Source of the DNA: Anthonomus grandis grandis | Taxonomy: Eukaryota; Arthropoda; Insecta; Coleoptera; Curculionidae | DNA: 64,000 nucleotides | Reading direction: 5' to 3' | NCBI RefSeq assembly: GCF_022605725.1 | Contig: NC_065551.1 | Span: forward strand, 8,432,001 to 8,496,000 | Part shown: piece after piece, positions 1 to 10,939 of the stretch | Layout: the number at the start of each line of letters is the position of its first letter | How positions within the stretch are numbered: the stretch's first letter is position 1 | The notes under the pieces: model-generated | What the model was told of the DNA's origin: nothing | Seen by the model: the letters and a program-made list of their open reading frames with translations, nothing else | Databases searched by the model: none | Position numbers and translations under genes: made by a program

Positions 1-1
1 A

Positions 2-3000
2 CAACCTCAACAACCAGCCCCTGTTTTCAAGGGAACTGCCGTCGTTAACGGAGAATTCAAGGATATTAGCTTGGAGGACTACAAAGGTAAATATGGCTAA
101 TATTTGTGATTCCTCTAAATTTTTTAAGTTTATGCGGAGGTTTATTTTTTGCTAAAAAATGATTAAGTGGGATTTTAAGATGACCTATAGATTCTATTTT
201 TTTTCAGGAAAATATGTAGTATTTTTCTTCTACCCTCTGGATTTTACTTTCGTCTGTCCAACTGAAATCGTTGCTTTCTCAGACAGGATTGAAGAATTCA
301 AGAAAATTAACACCGTAGTTGTGGGGTAAGTTATCAGCTTTAAAAATAATTTTTATGGAACATTTTTCTTTGCTGCAATGTTTGAACTAATAAAAAATTT
401 AATTAAAAGTAATAAATAAAACAGTGGTGGAAAAAGGTATAAAATCTTTTTAGGAACACAAGTAGATTTGCTTTTATAAATTGACTTTTAATATCGGAAT
501 GCGTTAAATTACTGCGATAGTAAATAGGGTTTAATTGTGTGGATTGTGATTGTGCCACTTAACTACAGTTATGTTTGTTATCAGCAAACTAATCTTTTAC
601 TATCTTGGTATAAGTTTCAGATTATTAAACTGCTAAAAGATCTATCTTAATAGCATCATATTTTCTGCAAATGGTCTCTGCTTGAATTATATTATACCTT
701 GCACGTTATTGATTATGACTGTTCATTGTCAAAAAGACAACTTCAAATCAATAAATACTTTCTTTCTGCCTTCCCAGTAGTGCAATCCTGCTATAAGAAC
801 CAAATAGTGAAAGTTTCTTTTCTTCAATCTACCGAAGGCAGTTAATTTTTTTTTGTGATCAAGAGAGTTTAGTGAAGTTCATTCGGTCCTATCCTTTTTC
901 AGCAACTCTTCCAAAAAGACCTATATCAGAAGATGGATTATTATAGTTCTACCTGTCACGTCAATGTTAAATTAGTCGATACTTTATTGCCAAGAAAACA
1001 CCTAGACAAATCCAACTTTTTGAATCAAATTTTGATATTCTTCAAATAATTTCATTAATTTGAAAAAAAGTTTTATAAGATTTTCGCGAATTTGGTGCAT
1101 TCGTTATATCACCAAGACTTATATTTTTGTTACCACACTTTTAATAATATTTAACCACTTTAGAAGTAACGAATTTTGTTCTCTCAATTTTAAATAAATA
1201 CTTAATTTTTTTGTTTAAAATGAGATAAAAAATAATGTTGTCTTACCATCAAAAATTAATATTTGGCTTTAAGAATAAGTCCCTTTGGATAGATAAGTCC
1301 CATACAAAATTTACTAAATACGTGAATAAATGTGTATGGTTTTCTGAATTTTAGCAATATTTACAAGGCTCCCTTTGAGAGCATATTCATTTCTATTTAG
1401 ACGTGATTCGAGTACTGCGGATTGAAAGTCGTGTTTGTCTTGAAGCAACCAGATGCTTAATAACACCCATAGCCTTAACAGACGACTCCCAAAATAAAGT
1501 TCCATAATTCAATATTGACTGAATGCAAGACACATAGTATAATTTAATAGTATCAATGAATAAATTGTATCTATGTCTGTGGACCAAAGCACAGTTACTA
1601 TTATGGAAATTAGTGTCTTGCAATGCTGACTCCAATTTAGCAATGGATCAACATGCATCCCAAGAAACTTAAATAATTCCACTATTGGAATTGTTTTATT
1701 AACTCCCTTGACATATAAGGATTCATTAGATTGGACTTTATTAAAGTGTATTATTGCAGTTTTATCGGTATTAAGTTACCCATGCACAAATTCTCTATTT
1801 CATTCACCATTCCTGAACAAGCATCTGTTAGACCAGCCACAGAGCCACTTGATAGTATAACTGATGTGTCATCTCCATGCTGGCAGATATGTCTCCCTGA
1901 CAGATCCCCGAGAGCCCATTCACATACAATATAAATAGAAGTGGTCCCAAAATAGATCATTGAGGAACACCCTGTTCCACTGCTGTTGGTTCTGAAAAGT
2001 ATTTTGTACTATAAAAGTTTTCCCATTCTGGGTGATATTTACTCCATGTAACTGTCTAATAGGGATAGGCAGGTACCTCTCAAACCAACCAAACTGAGCC
2101 AAACAGCCCGTTATTTATCATATCAAATGCTTTTGACAGATCAAAATAAAGATCTCAAATCAAATCATTTATTTCCATCGACATCATAACAATGTATAGG
2201 AATTGTCAATAAAAAACTATAATGCTAATAAAAATAGTATAAAATTACAAAGATATTTAACTAAATGTTTAAATTTATTATTTTTAAATTTAATTAAATT
2301 TAGTTAATAAATCTACAAAGAACTCTGTTAACGAGTAAAAAGGACAGTCAGCTAACATGGTCCTAAGAGCTCTCTTAAAAGTTGGAAAAGTCTTAAATCT
2401 CTTTATTCTACATGGGAGATGATTAAAAATTTTGAGAGATGTAATTTCCGGACCATCCTGTACCTGTGACAACTGGGTAAAAGGGATACATAATTTATCT
2501 GCATTTCGAGTTTTATAAAAATTAAGATCTCTTTTTTTATTTTATATTTAAGATTTTTATGTACTTGACATGCGTACTTCAAGATATAGATGTTAATTAC
2601 AGTTAGGATTTTTTCTTTTTTAAAAGTACCACGACAAGTTTCTCTGAAGGAAAGTCTAAACATCGTACGTACAATGCGCTTTTGATTTATTAGCACTCTC
2701 CCAATACTGGAGGAATTACCCCAAGCTAATAAGGCATATGATAGAGTGGAATGCACTGAGGCATAATAAAAGCTTTTAAGTGTATATGCATCCACATGCT
2801 CGAAGTTGCAAGATAGCATAATTGCTGCGGGATAATCTATTGCACACAGATTCCGCCTGAGGATCCCACGATAGATGTCAATCAATTACAATTCCCAAGA
2901 ACTTGGTGGGGTGTTGTTGGATGAGGCTACTTGATGACTGCTCTCTAAGGCGAGTAAGCTCCGGTCCTGAATAGCTCGAATCGGAGTGAAAAAAATGAAA

Positions 3001-6000
3001 TTGGTTTTCAAACTATTCAAACAAAGATCATTTTTCTGGCACCATCGCGCAATATACACTTGGTGTCTTTTAAATGGATAGGCTGGTAGTCAGTACCCGA
3101 GACAACTGCTGATGTATCGTCGGCAAAAAGTGTTATCTAACTGTCATTAACCAGGAGAGGCAAGTCATTAATAAAAAGTAAAAATAAAATGGGCCAAGAA
3201 CACTACCCTGTGGAACCCCAGTGACGACAGTTGCCCAATCAGATATGGTCACCTGACCACTAACTCTCAATCTAACAGCCTGGGTTCTACCTGTCAAATA
3301 TGATTCAAGCCATTTATAAGCCGGACCTCTTATACCATAATAAAAGATCTTATTTAATAGTAAAGCATGATTAATGGTATCAAATGATTTAGTAAGATCA
3401 AAAAAGATACCAATAGATTTTAATTTCAATGCAAAATTATTCAATATATGACCTGCAACTTTATAGTTGTTTTGTCTATAAGTTAATGATATGGTTTATT
3501 GCCCCATAAATTGCTAGCTCCGTTGATAACAAAACTGTACTGACTTTCCGATAAGATATTATGAAATTTTAAAAAATTAAAAATTCTATTGTATAAGGCC
3601 CTCTCAATTATTTTGGAAATTGATGATAATAAAGATACAGGTTTATAGTTTTCTGCATTATTGGGGTCCTCCTTTTTATAAACTGGGACAATTTTCCCTT
3701 TTTTAAGTTTATTCGAGAAAACACCTGTAGAGAAAATTTCATTTATGTTGTAACTTAATGATACAGATAAGACCTGCAACATATTTAAGAATTTTTATAG
3801 GAATCTCATCAAGACCACATGAGAATTTGTTAGGCAGAGTCATCAAGACGTCTAGCAGTAACAAATTCAGCTGTATTTTAACCTTTACGCAAGCGCAGAA
3901 GTAGTTTTACATAAGGGGAATTTAAATAACGATACTGCTAGGCTTTAATTGCAGCGAAATTGCGCCATAATCAATGGTTTAGTGTTTTTGCTTCCTTATT
4001 TTGACAGTTTTGACATTTAAAGAAATAATCATGACACATGACCTGAGGAAATGAGAGAATGAGGTTATTTTATTTGTTAAAAAAGTGGATGTCTGAGAAG
4101 ACACGAACAATAATTGTTCATTATAGTGTTAGTCCCAATTTACGTTTAAAATAGACGAAATTTTACCTAGCTCCGTTTTACCTTCGAGGACGATTTGATC
4201 TAATTGAAAGAATTTATTAACAATAATTTATTACAATAAAAATTTATAACAATAATAATAATAAGAATTTATTAACCATTAGAAATGAAATAAACAGCTG
4301 CAAATAAATAGTAGTTAGAGTTTGACGTCGTCAAAAGCACTAACTTAACGCGCCAATAACACTTCCCATACCCGAGTTTAGGTTTAGCAATAATAAAATA
4401 CGTTTTACGGTTTTTTTCTTTAAATACTGCTAGCACTATTTGACTGTTATAATACAGAAGACTGAATAATTTCCTATTATACCATATAGCAATTATAACA
4501 ATTGCACTAGACTAAGCATTTATTTATGTAAACCATTTAACTGGGTCGAACCATGGATTCAATTTTTTTTTAATGGTAAACACAAGCACAAGAGGAAAGT
4601 CCTATGTCACTCTTGGAGTGGTGCTTGCGCGAATATATTTGTGGGCATTTATCTTAAATCGCTGCAGGTTGTATGCGTCGGGAAATATGTGAGGTGGAAG
4701 CCCGTTCCACAAAGAGGATGTTCTCCAGATGAATGAGTTCCGATACAGCGACGTCCTTGGGGTAGGCAGGTGGACTCGATGTAGATGAGCCGCAACTGCT
4801 AGACGCGTCCTTCTTGCCGGAACAGCCCTGGGTGGAATCAGGCCTGCCAGCTCAGAGGAGCACTTACCGTAATAATAACGGTAGAATAAACAGAGATCAG
4901 CCACCTTTCTCCTGTGCTCCAGACTATCCAGACTCTTTGTCAGTTCTGGTTTGTCGATAAGACGAATAGCTCTCTTCTGTATAGAATCCAGCAGGTTTAA
5001 ACTATGCTTGGGTGCAGAGCTCCAGACATGCGAGCAATACTCGAGGGAAGGGCGTATTTGAGCCTTATAAAGAGTCAGCAGCTGTTCTGGTGTATACAGT
5101 TTTTTCGTTTTGAAAACCACTCCGAGTTTTTTGGAAGCCGCCCTGGCGACCTCGGCAACGTGGTCATGCCAGGACACACTGTTGGTGACCTCGACTCCTA
5201 AAAGATGTAAAGATGATTTCATTGGCAATGTTTTCCCTGCCATAACCAGCTCCGGGCCACCAAGGTTAGTCTACATCGTAAATACTGCAGCCTGCGTTTT
5301 TTTAGCGTTAAAATTGACCAGATTGTTACCGCCCCACTCCAAGCTTGCTGTAATATCGTTGTTGGTTGAAGCTACTTGTTGCTGCCTAAGATTCTGAGAA
5401 CTTGCGGCCGTCGTTGGTTTGGCGGACTTAAATGTGGAAATAAGAGTGCTATCGTCCGCAAAGCTGTAGATTGAATTGACAGTGGTTCATAGCAAATCGT
5501 TGATATATATCAAGAAAAGGGTGGGGGATAGAATGCATCCTTGAGGGACTCCAGCGTTAATGTTAAATTTGTCGGAGAGGTATCCATCGACGGCTACTTG
5601 GATTGTTCGTTGTTCAAGAAAACTTTTGATCCAATTCAATAATGAGTTTTGTATGCCGATTGAGGAGAGCTTGGTTAGTAGTCCCTCATGCCACAGTCAA
5701 ATGCCTTGGAAATGTCAAGAGTGACTGAGCGGGACTCGCCGTGCTTCTCCATGGCCTCCGTCCACAAGTTTGTGACGAAAGCCAGAAGATCCCAAATCAT
5801 TACACACCTCCCAAGTTAAAAATCCACGAACCGCCACTGCATTTTTCCAATACTAACCGAATTTATTTTTCATTTTTATTTTTGTTTGCAGATGCTCGAC
5901 CGACTCTCATTTCTCCCACTTGGCCTGGATTCAGACGCCCCGCAAATCTGGCGGTCTTGGAGACATGAAAATTCCTCTGTTAGCCGACAAAAATCTTTCC

Positions 6001-9000
6001 ATTGCTAAAGCCTATGGTGTATTGCACGAGGCCAGTGGTGTCGCATTCCGCGGTTTATTTATCATTGACGGAAATGGTAAGCATATTAAAAACATATTAA
6101 AACGTCTAAATTTAAATTTTTAATTTACATTTTTCTGGAAAGCTTTTTTACGATCATTTTTCATAAAGAAAGAAAGAAATCCTTCTTAAACTTTTTCCTA
6201 TGACCGTGACTACGACACGGGCACACTTTCTCCAACAATTCAATTCAATTCGTCAACCTTGTACTGCAACTATTGGACCTGTAATTGTTCATTAAGAGAC
6301 CCATATTAGGATTTCATGAATAAAGGAGAATAGGAGTAACCTATATACACTACCGCTCAAAAGTATTTGCCCACATATGACTGTTTTAAAGTTATAACTA
6401 AAGATAATAAACCCATCAGTTATTCTTATGAAACGGTTTATTTATAACAAAATAAATATAAACAATACATTTTTCAATTAATTAAATTTAAGAAAATCAA
6501 ATTTTGGATTCATCTACATGTCCGCCTCGATTTTTAATAACAGCTTCACAGAGTTTCAGTAGTCTTCGAATTAATTTGTCCAAAGTTTCCTGAGGTATCT
6601 TGTGCCACTCTTCTTGGATGATCCTCCAGAAGTCTTCTTTTGATGTGGGGCATGATTTTCGCACTTGTCTATTCAGTTCATCCCACAGTAATATCGATAG
6701 GATTGAGGTCCGGTGATTGGGGGGGCTATACCATAACTTTCAGAAGATGTTGCCTTTGTAATTGACCTAAATATTGCTTGCACAATTTCGACCTGTGCTT
6801 GAGGTCATTGTCATGTTGAAAGATGAAGTTTTCCCCAATTATTCGAGTACCAGAAGGAAGTACATTGTCACTTAAAATTGTTTTGTAACCCTCTTTTCGA
6901 AGAACTCCCTCTATTCTAATTAGATCGCCCACTACAGATCCTCCGAAACAACCGTACAGCTCTCAGCGACCCTTTCATTGGTATAACGGCGAACAAAAAC
7001 TCGCCTCTTCGTTCCAAAAACCTCGAATTTCGACTCGTCACTCCAGAGAACTTTCTTCCAGTCATCAATGTTCTATTCTTTGTGTGATTGGGCCCACTCA
7101 AGTCTTTTCTTCTTATTAACATCCTTCAGTAGCGGTTTTGGTCCAGCTAAACGTCGCCGTTTTACTGTCGAAACACTGAGCGCTTTTTTACGCTCCTTGT
7201 TGATTTTTTCTGTGATTTCAGGGGCCATATCAGGGTCTATTGCGTTTGCTTGTAATTATCATATTTATCTCCTCCTTTGAACTTGTTGCCTTTGGCCTTC
7301 CCGATCGAGGTTTGTTGCTAATAGTCCCTTCTCTGGTGAATTTCCTAACATTATAATCAGACAGTCCGCCTTGGAATTACCAAATTCTTTGAAATTTGAC
7401 GGTTAGTCTTTCCAGCCTTATGAAGTCCAATACCAAGTACCTTTTGTTTCTACCGATAACTCTTTTGTTTTAGCCATTTTAAAGAGTGTTGAAAAAAAAA
7501 CAAGCAAAGAAACGGTGAAAATCGTCAATAAGCAAGCGAAATTTTTTACCAATGTTACATAAAATCAATTCTTGAAGACTAAACACCTTAAATGTTTCAA
7601 ATTTCATCGAACTGTAAACAGATTAGTTTTTTAGAAGAAATGCATATTTTCACTACATTGTTTGTTATTTGCAAGACTATTTTTAAATACTCAGTGTTTT
7701 TCAACGAACCTATCAACTATAGGTATGCTGTTTAAGCATATATGCAATTTACAAAAGAGATACAATCTAAATATAGGTATAAAGATAAGATTTTTGTATC
7801 TAATTTAAAATATTAAAAAGAATACATGGTGGGCAAATACTTTTGAGCGGTAGTGTATATATATAATTATAATATATATATTATTATATTATAATTATAT
7901 ATATAAAAATTATACTATATCTCTAAAATTGTTCATAACATCACGGAGCATCTGCTGAGGGATTTTTTCGATTTTCTGACGGATTCTCGCGTTCAGTTCT
8001 TCAAGAGTACAGGGCCGGGGTTTTTTCGAAAACTTTGCTTTTTAGGTAGCCCCACAAAGTAAGGTCAGGTGAATGGGGGGTCAAGGAATGAATCCGTTCC
8101 GGAATATTACTCGATTTGAGAAAACTTCGTTAAACTGTTACCTTGGCCGAATCGAGAGGTTTCTGATGGATTTCTTGAGGACTTTCATCGCTCCAATATC
8201 TAAAATTTTGCTTTTATTTATTTTTTTTTGTAGGGGTGATAGTGTTAAACTAACTTTAAGATTTTTTGGAGACTTCTGTCTGAAATTCTAAGGCCAGTAC
8301 TGTGTTTACGGGCTGATGTCGGAGGACTTCATGTCATAGCGATTCTTGCACGTTCAATATTAGCAGGAGTTCTCACTGATCTCGCACTGCCACCTCTTCT
8401 GTTTCCCGTTTCACCGATGTTTTCAAAGTTTTTTAACCATAAATTTATTGAGTTAACAGAAGGCACGGGCCGGTTACGTTTAATTTGGACATGAACATGG
8501 AAGCGGCATTGAGCGGCTGAATAACTACCGCTTTGATAAGTGCCTTTACAGCGAAGGAGCGCTCTTGCTTAGACCACTGTTTCATAAAATGCTTTTAACG
8601 GGCAAACACAACGGTAACGTTGACAACTCATCCCACTCACTTCTTTGGATCACGCGCTTATTTTAAAATTGCAGGTTTGGCTGCCGCACCCTGTATATGC
8701 AGCCTGTTTTTTTTTTAATTGTGAGCGTTTGCCATGTAAATTTAACACTTGAGCCAAGGAATTATTATTCAAATTCAAATTCAAATATGCTTTATTGTTT
8801 GAACAAAATATTGTTATAAACAAAGCTTCACCTAATCCTTAAGAGACAGAGTTACAGGGTTAAAATTATATTTAAAAATACAAGTTACAATGACGAATCA
8901 AAGTTAAACAGTTAAAATTTACATTTCTTTTTTTTTTTTTCTTTCTCCCCCCTTTCTTTCCTTTTTTTGTTGTTCCTTCCTTTTCTCTTCTTGAATCAAT

Positions 9001-9924
9001 AAAATCAAATATATCTAACTTTTCTTAACTAAGTACAGTTCAACATTTAGGGATAAACAAAAAAAGAAAAACATTTAAAACAAACAGGTTAGGAAAAGAG
9101 CTAGGTCTCCCTTAATTAATTAAAATCTGATTGTCGTTGAAATATTCAGCCACAGAGTAATAAGCTCGAGCACTCAGAAATCTCCTCAAGAGAAACTTAA
9201 ATTCGATGCGAGATTTTGCCCCTCTAATGTCCTCTGGTAGGTGGTTAAAGATTTTTATACCTTCATAAAAAATTGATCTCTTTACCAAGGTAGATGTTGG
9301 AATGGGAAGCCGCAAATTATTCCGCTGGCGGGTGACATATCGTGGAATCTGTAGGACAAACCTGTATTGATGGGAGAAAATAAGGCATGCCACCTCCTGT
9401 ATGTATAGGCAGTAGATTGTAAGAATGCCCTCCCTGATAAGATATGGTCGGCATGATTCCCTAGGTGATATCCCGCATATATAACGCACAGCACGTTTCT
9501 GTAGAACAAACAACATCTGTAGAAGATAGTTGCTTGCACTACCCCAAAAGCAGACACCTTATTATTATTTCAAGTGCAATCAACTACACGTGCTTTTCAT
9601 TTTTTCGCATTTAACTAAATTTAGTAATTAGTCTTAAGCTATTTTAAAAACAATTTGTTGTCTCCTAAATCAAGTTTATACTATAAATAAAAAAAACAAT
9701 GATGTGGTTATAAAAGAGCTTCGATATTTCTTTCAGGAATTATTCGTCAAATGACCATAAACGATCTGCCCGTCGGACGTTCGGTAGACGAGACCCTCCG
9801 TCTGGTTCAAGCTTTCCAATTCACCGATGAACACGGCGAAGTATGCCCGGCCGGCTGGACTCCCGGCAAGAAAACCATTAAGCCTTCAACAGAGGAAAGC
9901 AAAGATTATTTCAAAGAGCAGTAA
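2..9924 (+). CDS. Jafrac1: Typical 2-Cys peroxiredoxin (thioredoxin peroxidase), last four exons; 5' end outside window
   Basis: Exons 2-86, 208-325, 5892-6076 and 9737-9924 join in one frame with GT-AG borders and end in TAA at 9922-9924. The product is a cytosolic thiol peroxidase that reduces H2O2 and organic peroxides with electrons from thioredoxin. The peroxidatic cysteine lies in FVCPTE (exon 2) and the resolving cysteine in GEVCPAGW (exon 4). GGLG (exon 3) and the terminal YF are both present, the pair known to make eukaryotic 2-Cys enzymes sensitive to hyperoxidation. About 190 residues are visible; only the N-terminal exon is missing. The C-terminus and the VNGEFKDISL region look like the Prx1/2 (Jafrac1) class rather than Prx4, so the symbol is an orthology inference. 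Introns of 5.6 kb and 3.7 kb are packed with transposons, yet every splice site is clean. Confidence 0.95.
326..1259. other. Peroxiredoxin intron 2, first part: nothing recognised
   Basis: Splice donor GTAAGT at 326-331, then AT-rich intronic sequence. I see no open frame, terminal repeat or RNA gene. Confidence 0.5.
1260..2150 (-). mobile_element. Decayed non-LTR retrotransposon (LINE) RT fragment
   Basis: Read on the minus strand, broken frames give pieces of a LINE reverse transcriptase in the correct order. These are an FDLSKAFDMIN block near 2140-2100, WFERYL near 2085-2070, a degraded active-site block HGDDTSVI near 1885, and a thumb/connection piece CIQSILNYGTLFW near 1530-1500. Several stops and frameshifts make it dead. 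It is cut off at about 2150 by the next LINE, so it is the older of the two. Confidence 0.75.
2151..3865 (-). mobile_element. 5'-truncated LINE (CR1/Jockey-like), RT fragments
   Basis: Minus-strand frames at 3483-3782, 3133-3444 and 2403-2885 give successive RT blocks: VPVYKKEDPNNAENYKPVSL (fingers), IFFDLTKSFDTINHALLL (first catalytic Asp), GVPQGSVLGP, and a thumb/C-terminal part with LKSFYYASVHSTLSYALLAW. A GLDEIP-like block near 3820-3790 is the furthest 5' piece, so the copy is truncated at about 3865. The 3' end near 2151 carries short TTTGA-type repeats rather than poly(A), as in CR1-like elements. Stops and frameshifts show it is inactive. It sits in peroxiredoxin intron 2 and interrupts the older remnant at 1260-2150. 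Confidence 0.8.
3866..4562. other. Intronic stretch with no recognised gene
   Basis: AT-rich intron 2 sequence with a short (ATA)n tract near 4250-4265. No coding similarity seen on either strand. Confidence 0.4.
4563..5793 (-). mobile_element. 5'-truncated LINE, copy A (poly-A tailed)
   Basis: The minus-strand ORF 4602-5243 is a LINE RT C-terminal region: LHLLGVEVTNSVSWHDHV, LYKAQIRPSLEYCSHVWSSA, a basic thumb, and WNGLPPHIFPDAYNLQRFK at the end. Upstream pieces on the same strand, broken by frameshifts, carry the active-site FADDS and the GVPQGCILSPTLF block (about 5600-5440). The 3' end is a T run at 4563-4571, the poly(A) tail of the minus-strand copy. Homology to copy B (32411-33952) stops near 5793, so this copy is shorter at its 5' end. 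I found no clear target duplication. Confidence 0.85.
6348..7855 (-). mobile_element. Tc1-like DNA transposon, full length but decayed
   Basis: The two ends are inverted copies: CACTACCGCTCAAAAGTA at 6348 and its complement ending at 7855, a perfect match for about 26 bases. The element is flanked by TA at 6346-6347 and 7856-7857, as expected for Tc1/mariner insertion. At 1508 bp it has the usual Tc1 length. The transposase is on the minus strand and broken (separate entry). It sits in peroxiredoxin intron 3. Confidence 0.92.
6497..7477 (-). pseudogene. Tc1-type transposase, frameshifted
   Basis: On the minus strand a start at 7477-7475 opens MAKTKELSVET, the usual Tc1 N-terminal helix-turn-helix. 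Broken frames then give a GRPKATSS-like linker, a WSDESKFE-type first Asp region near 7050, HDNDLKHRSK around the second Asp (about 6815), PPNHRTSIL where SPDLNPI is expected (about 6715), and the end HVDESKI with TGA at 6499-6497. At least three frameshifts prevent a full protein. Function would be cut-and-paste transposition; this copy is dead. Confidence 0.85.
7858..7916. repeat. (TA)n-rich low-complexity tract
   Basis: About 60 bases of almost pure TA/TAA directly after the Tc1 right end. TA tracts are preferred Tc1 targets, so the tract was probably the insertion site. Confidence 0.6.
7917..8697 (-). mobile_element. Mariner/IS630-like transposon remnant
   Basis: Minus-strand broken frames give an N-terminal helix-turn-helix piece (SINLWLKNFENIGETGNRRG near 8455-8390, then SVRTPANIERARIAMT) and a C-terminal piece (PHSPDLTLWGYLKSKVFEKT near 8080-8020). 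The central catalytic domain is missing, so it is internally deleted. The right end GGCTGCCGCACCCTGTA (8679-8695) looks like a terminal repeat, but I did not find its partner. It lies in peroxiredoxin intron 3. Confidence 0.7.
8770..9560 (-). mobile_element. 5'-truncated LINE tail with 9-bp target duplication
   Basis: The minus-strand ORF 9112-9516 is a LINE RT C-terminal domain (LQKRAVRYICGISPRESCRP, KIFNHLPEDIRGAKSRIEFK, then a terminal YYSVAEYF). The 3' end is an ATTTGAATTTGAATTTGAAT repeat at 8770-8790. ATTATTATT occurs on both sides (8761-8769 and 9561-9569), which I read as the target duplication, though the motif is low complexity. This ORF is open over 134 codons, so the copy is younger than the others in this gene. 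Confidence 0.82.
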
Positions 9925-10299
9925 ATCGGAGCACCATTGCTCGCCGAAATACATAAACTTAAGTTTAATTTAAATATTAAGGATTAATTCTTCATATCCG
10001 AATCATAAAGTAGCGATTCATAAATCATACTCTTGTAAAAGTTGATTTTTGTTCATTCGCAAAACTGAGGTTAAATTTTTTTGTTCTTTGAAGTTTATAT
10101 GTTCGAAACTAAACACAGTGTGATAGATGGTCCCCTAGTAGACAGGTTAGAATTAAGAATCAAATGTTGTGTCCATTATTCTTTATTTAAAAGTAATTTT
10201 CTCATTTAGATTACAATACTATGTCAAGTTAGTTATCACTGTTTTGTTTATTTCCACTAAAATGTATGAATATTGTTGTTAAGTAAACTTTTGTGTTGG

Positions 10300-10305
10300 A
10301 ATAAA
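10300..10305 (+). terminator. Poly(A) signal AATAAA of the peroxiredoxin gene
   Basis: AATAAA lies about 375 bases after the stop codon, in an AT-rich 3' UTR (9925 to about 10325). Choosing it as the used signal is an inference from position. Confidence 0.5.
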
Positions 10306-10330
10306 CCAAATATTTAAAAGAAATACGAAG

Positions 10331-10939
10331 AGATTTTTGTTCTTGCGTAATTACTTGCCAACAAAGGGGAATATTTAAAAAGCTAAAGTCGTCAAAACGT
10401 TAAAATCGTTATTTTATTTATTAGAAAACCGTCGATAAATATTTACTTATTTAAGTACGGGAAAACCCCATTAGCTGTTACGAAAATTACAAGTTTAATT
10501 TATATTTAAATAACGATCTAAAAAAGCAAATAACAAAAAATAAATTGATATACTAATGAGAAAACTACTAGAGGTAGCATAAGCCCTACAAATAAATAAA
10601 TCCTTGACAATAAAACATATCGATGGTTTGGTTCGAAATGTGGCTATCTTCAAAAATTGTATTTTTGAGCTATTTACATAGCCTTGTTGAAAATAAGGAT
10701 TTCTAATAGTTCCAAAAGGGGCTATATCGATAAATTTAAATTTGGCGCCAAAATTGGCAATTTGAAGTGTCTATCTACTCTTCAAATTATTTTATGAGGT
10801 CCAAATATGTTTAAAATCACATAGCTACTTTTGGAACTGTGAAAATATATTTCTGTGAATTCCATATCTCTCCAAAATCACATAGCCTGTTTTGGAAATA
10901 CACATCTCGTGAGAGTTTTTGGTGCGCTTTGCAGTTATA
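10331..10939. other. Intergenic stretch, nothing recognised
   Basis: Between the peroxiredoxin 3' UTR and the DD82E transposon. No open frame or terminal repeat was seen. Confidence 0.4.
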
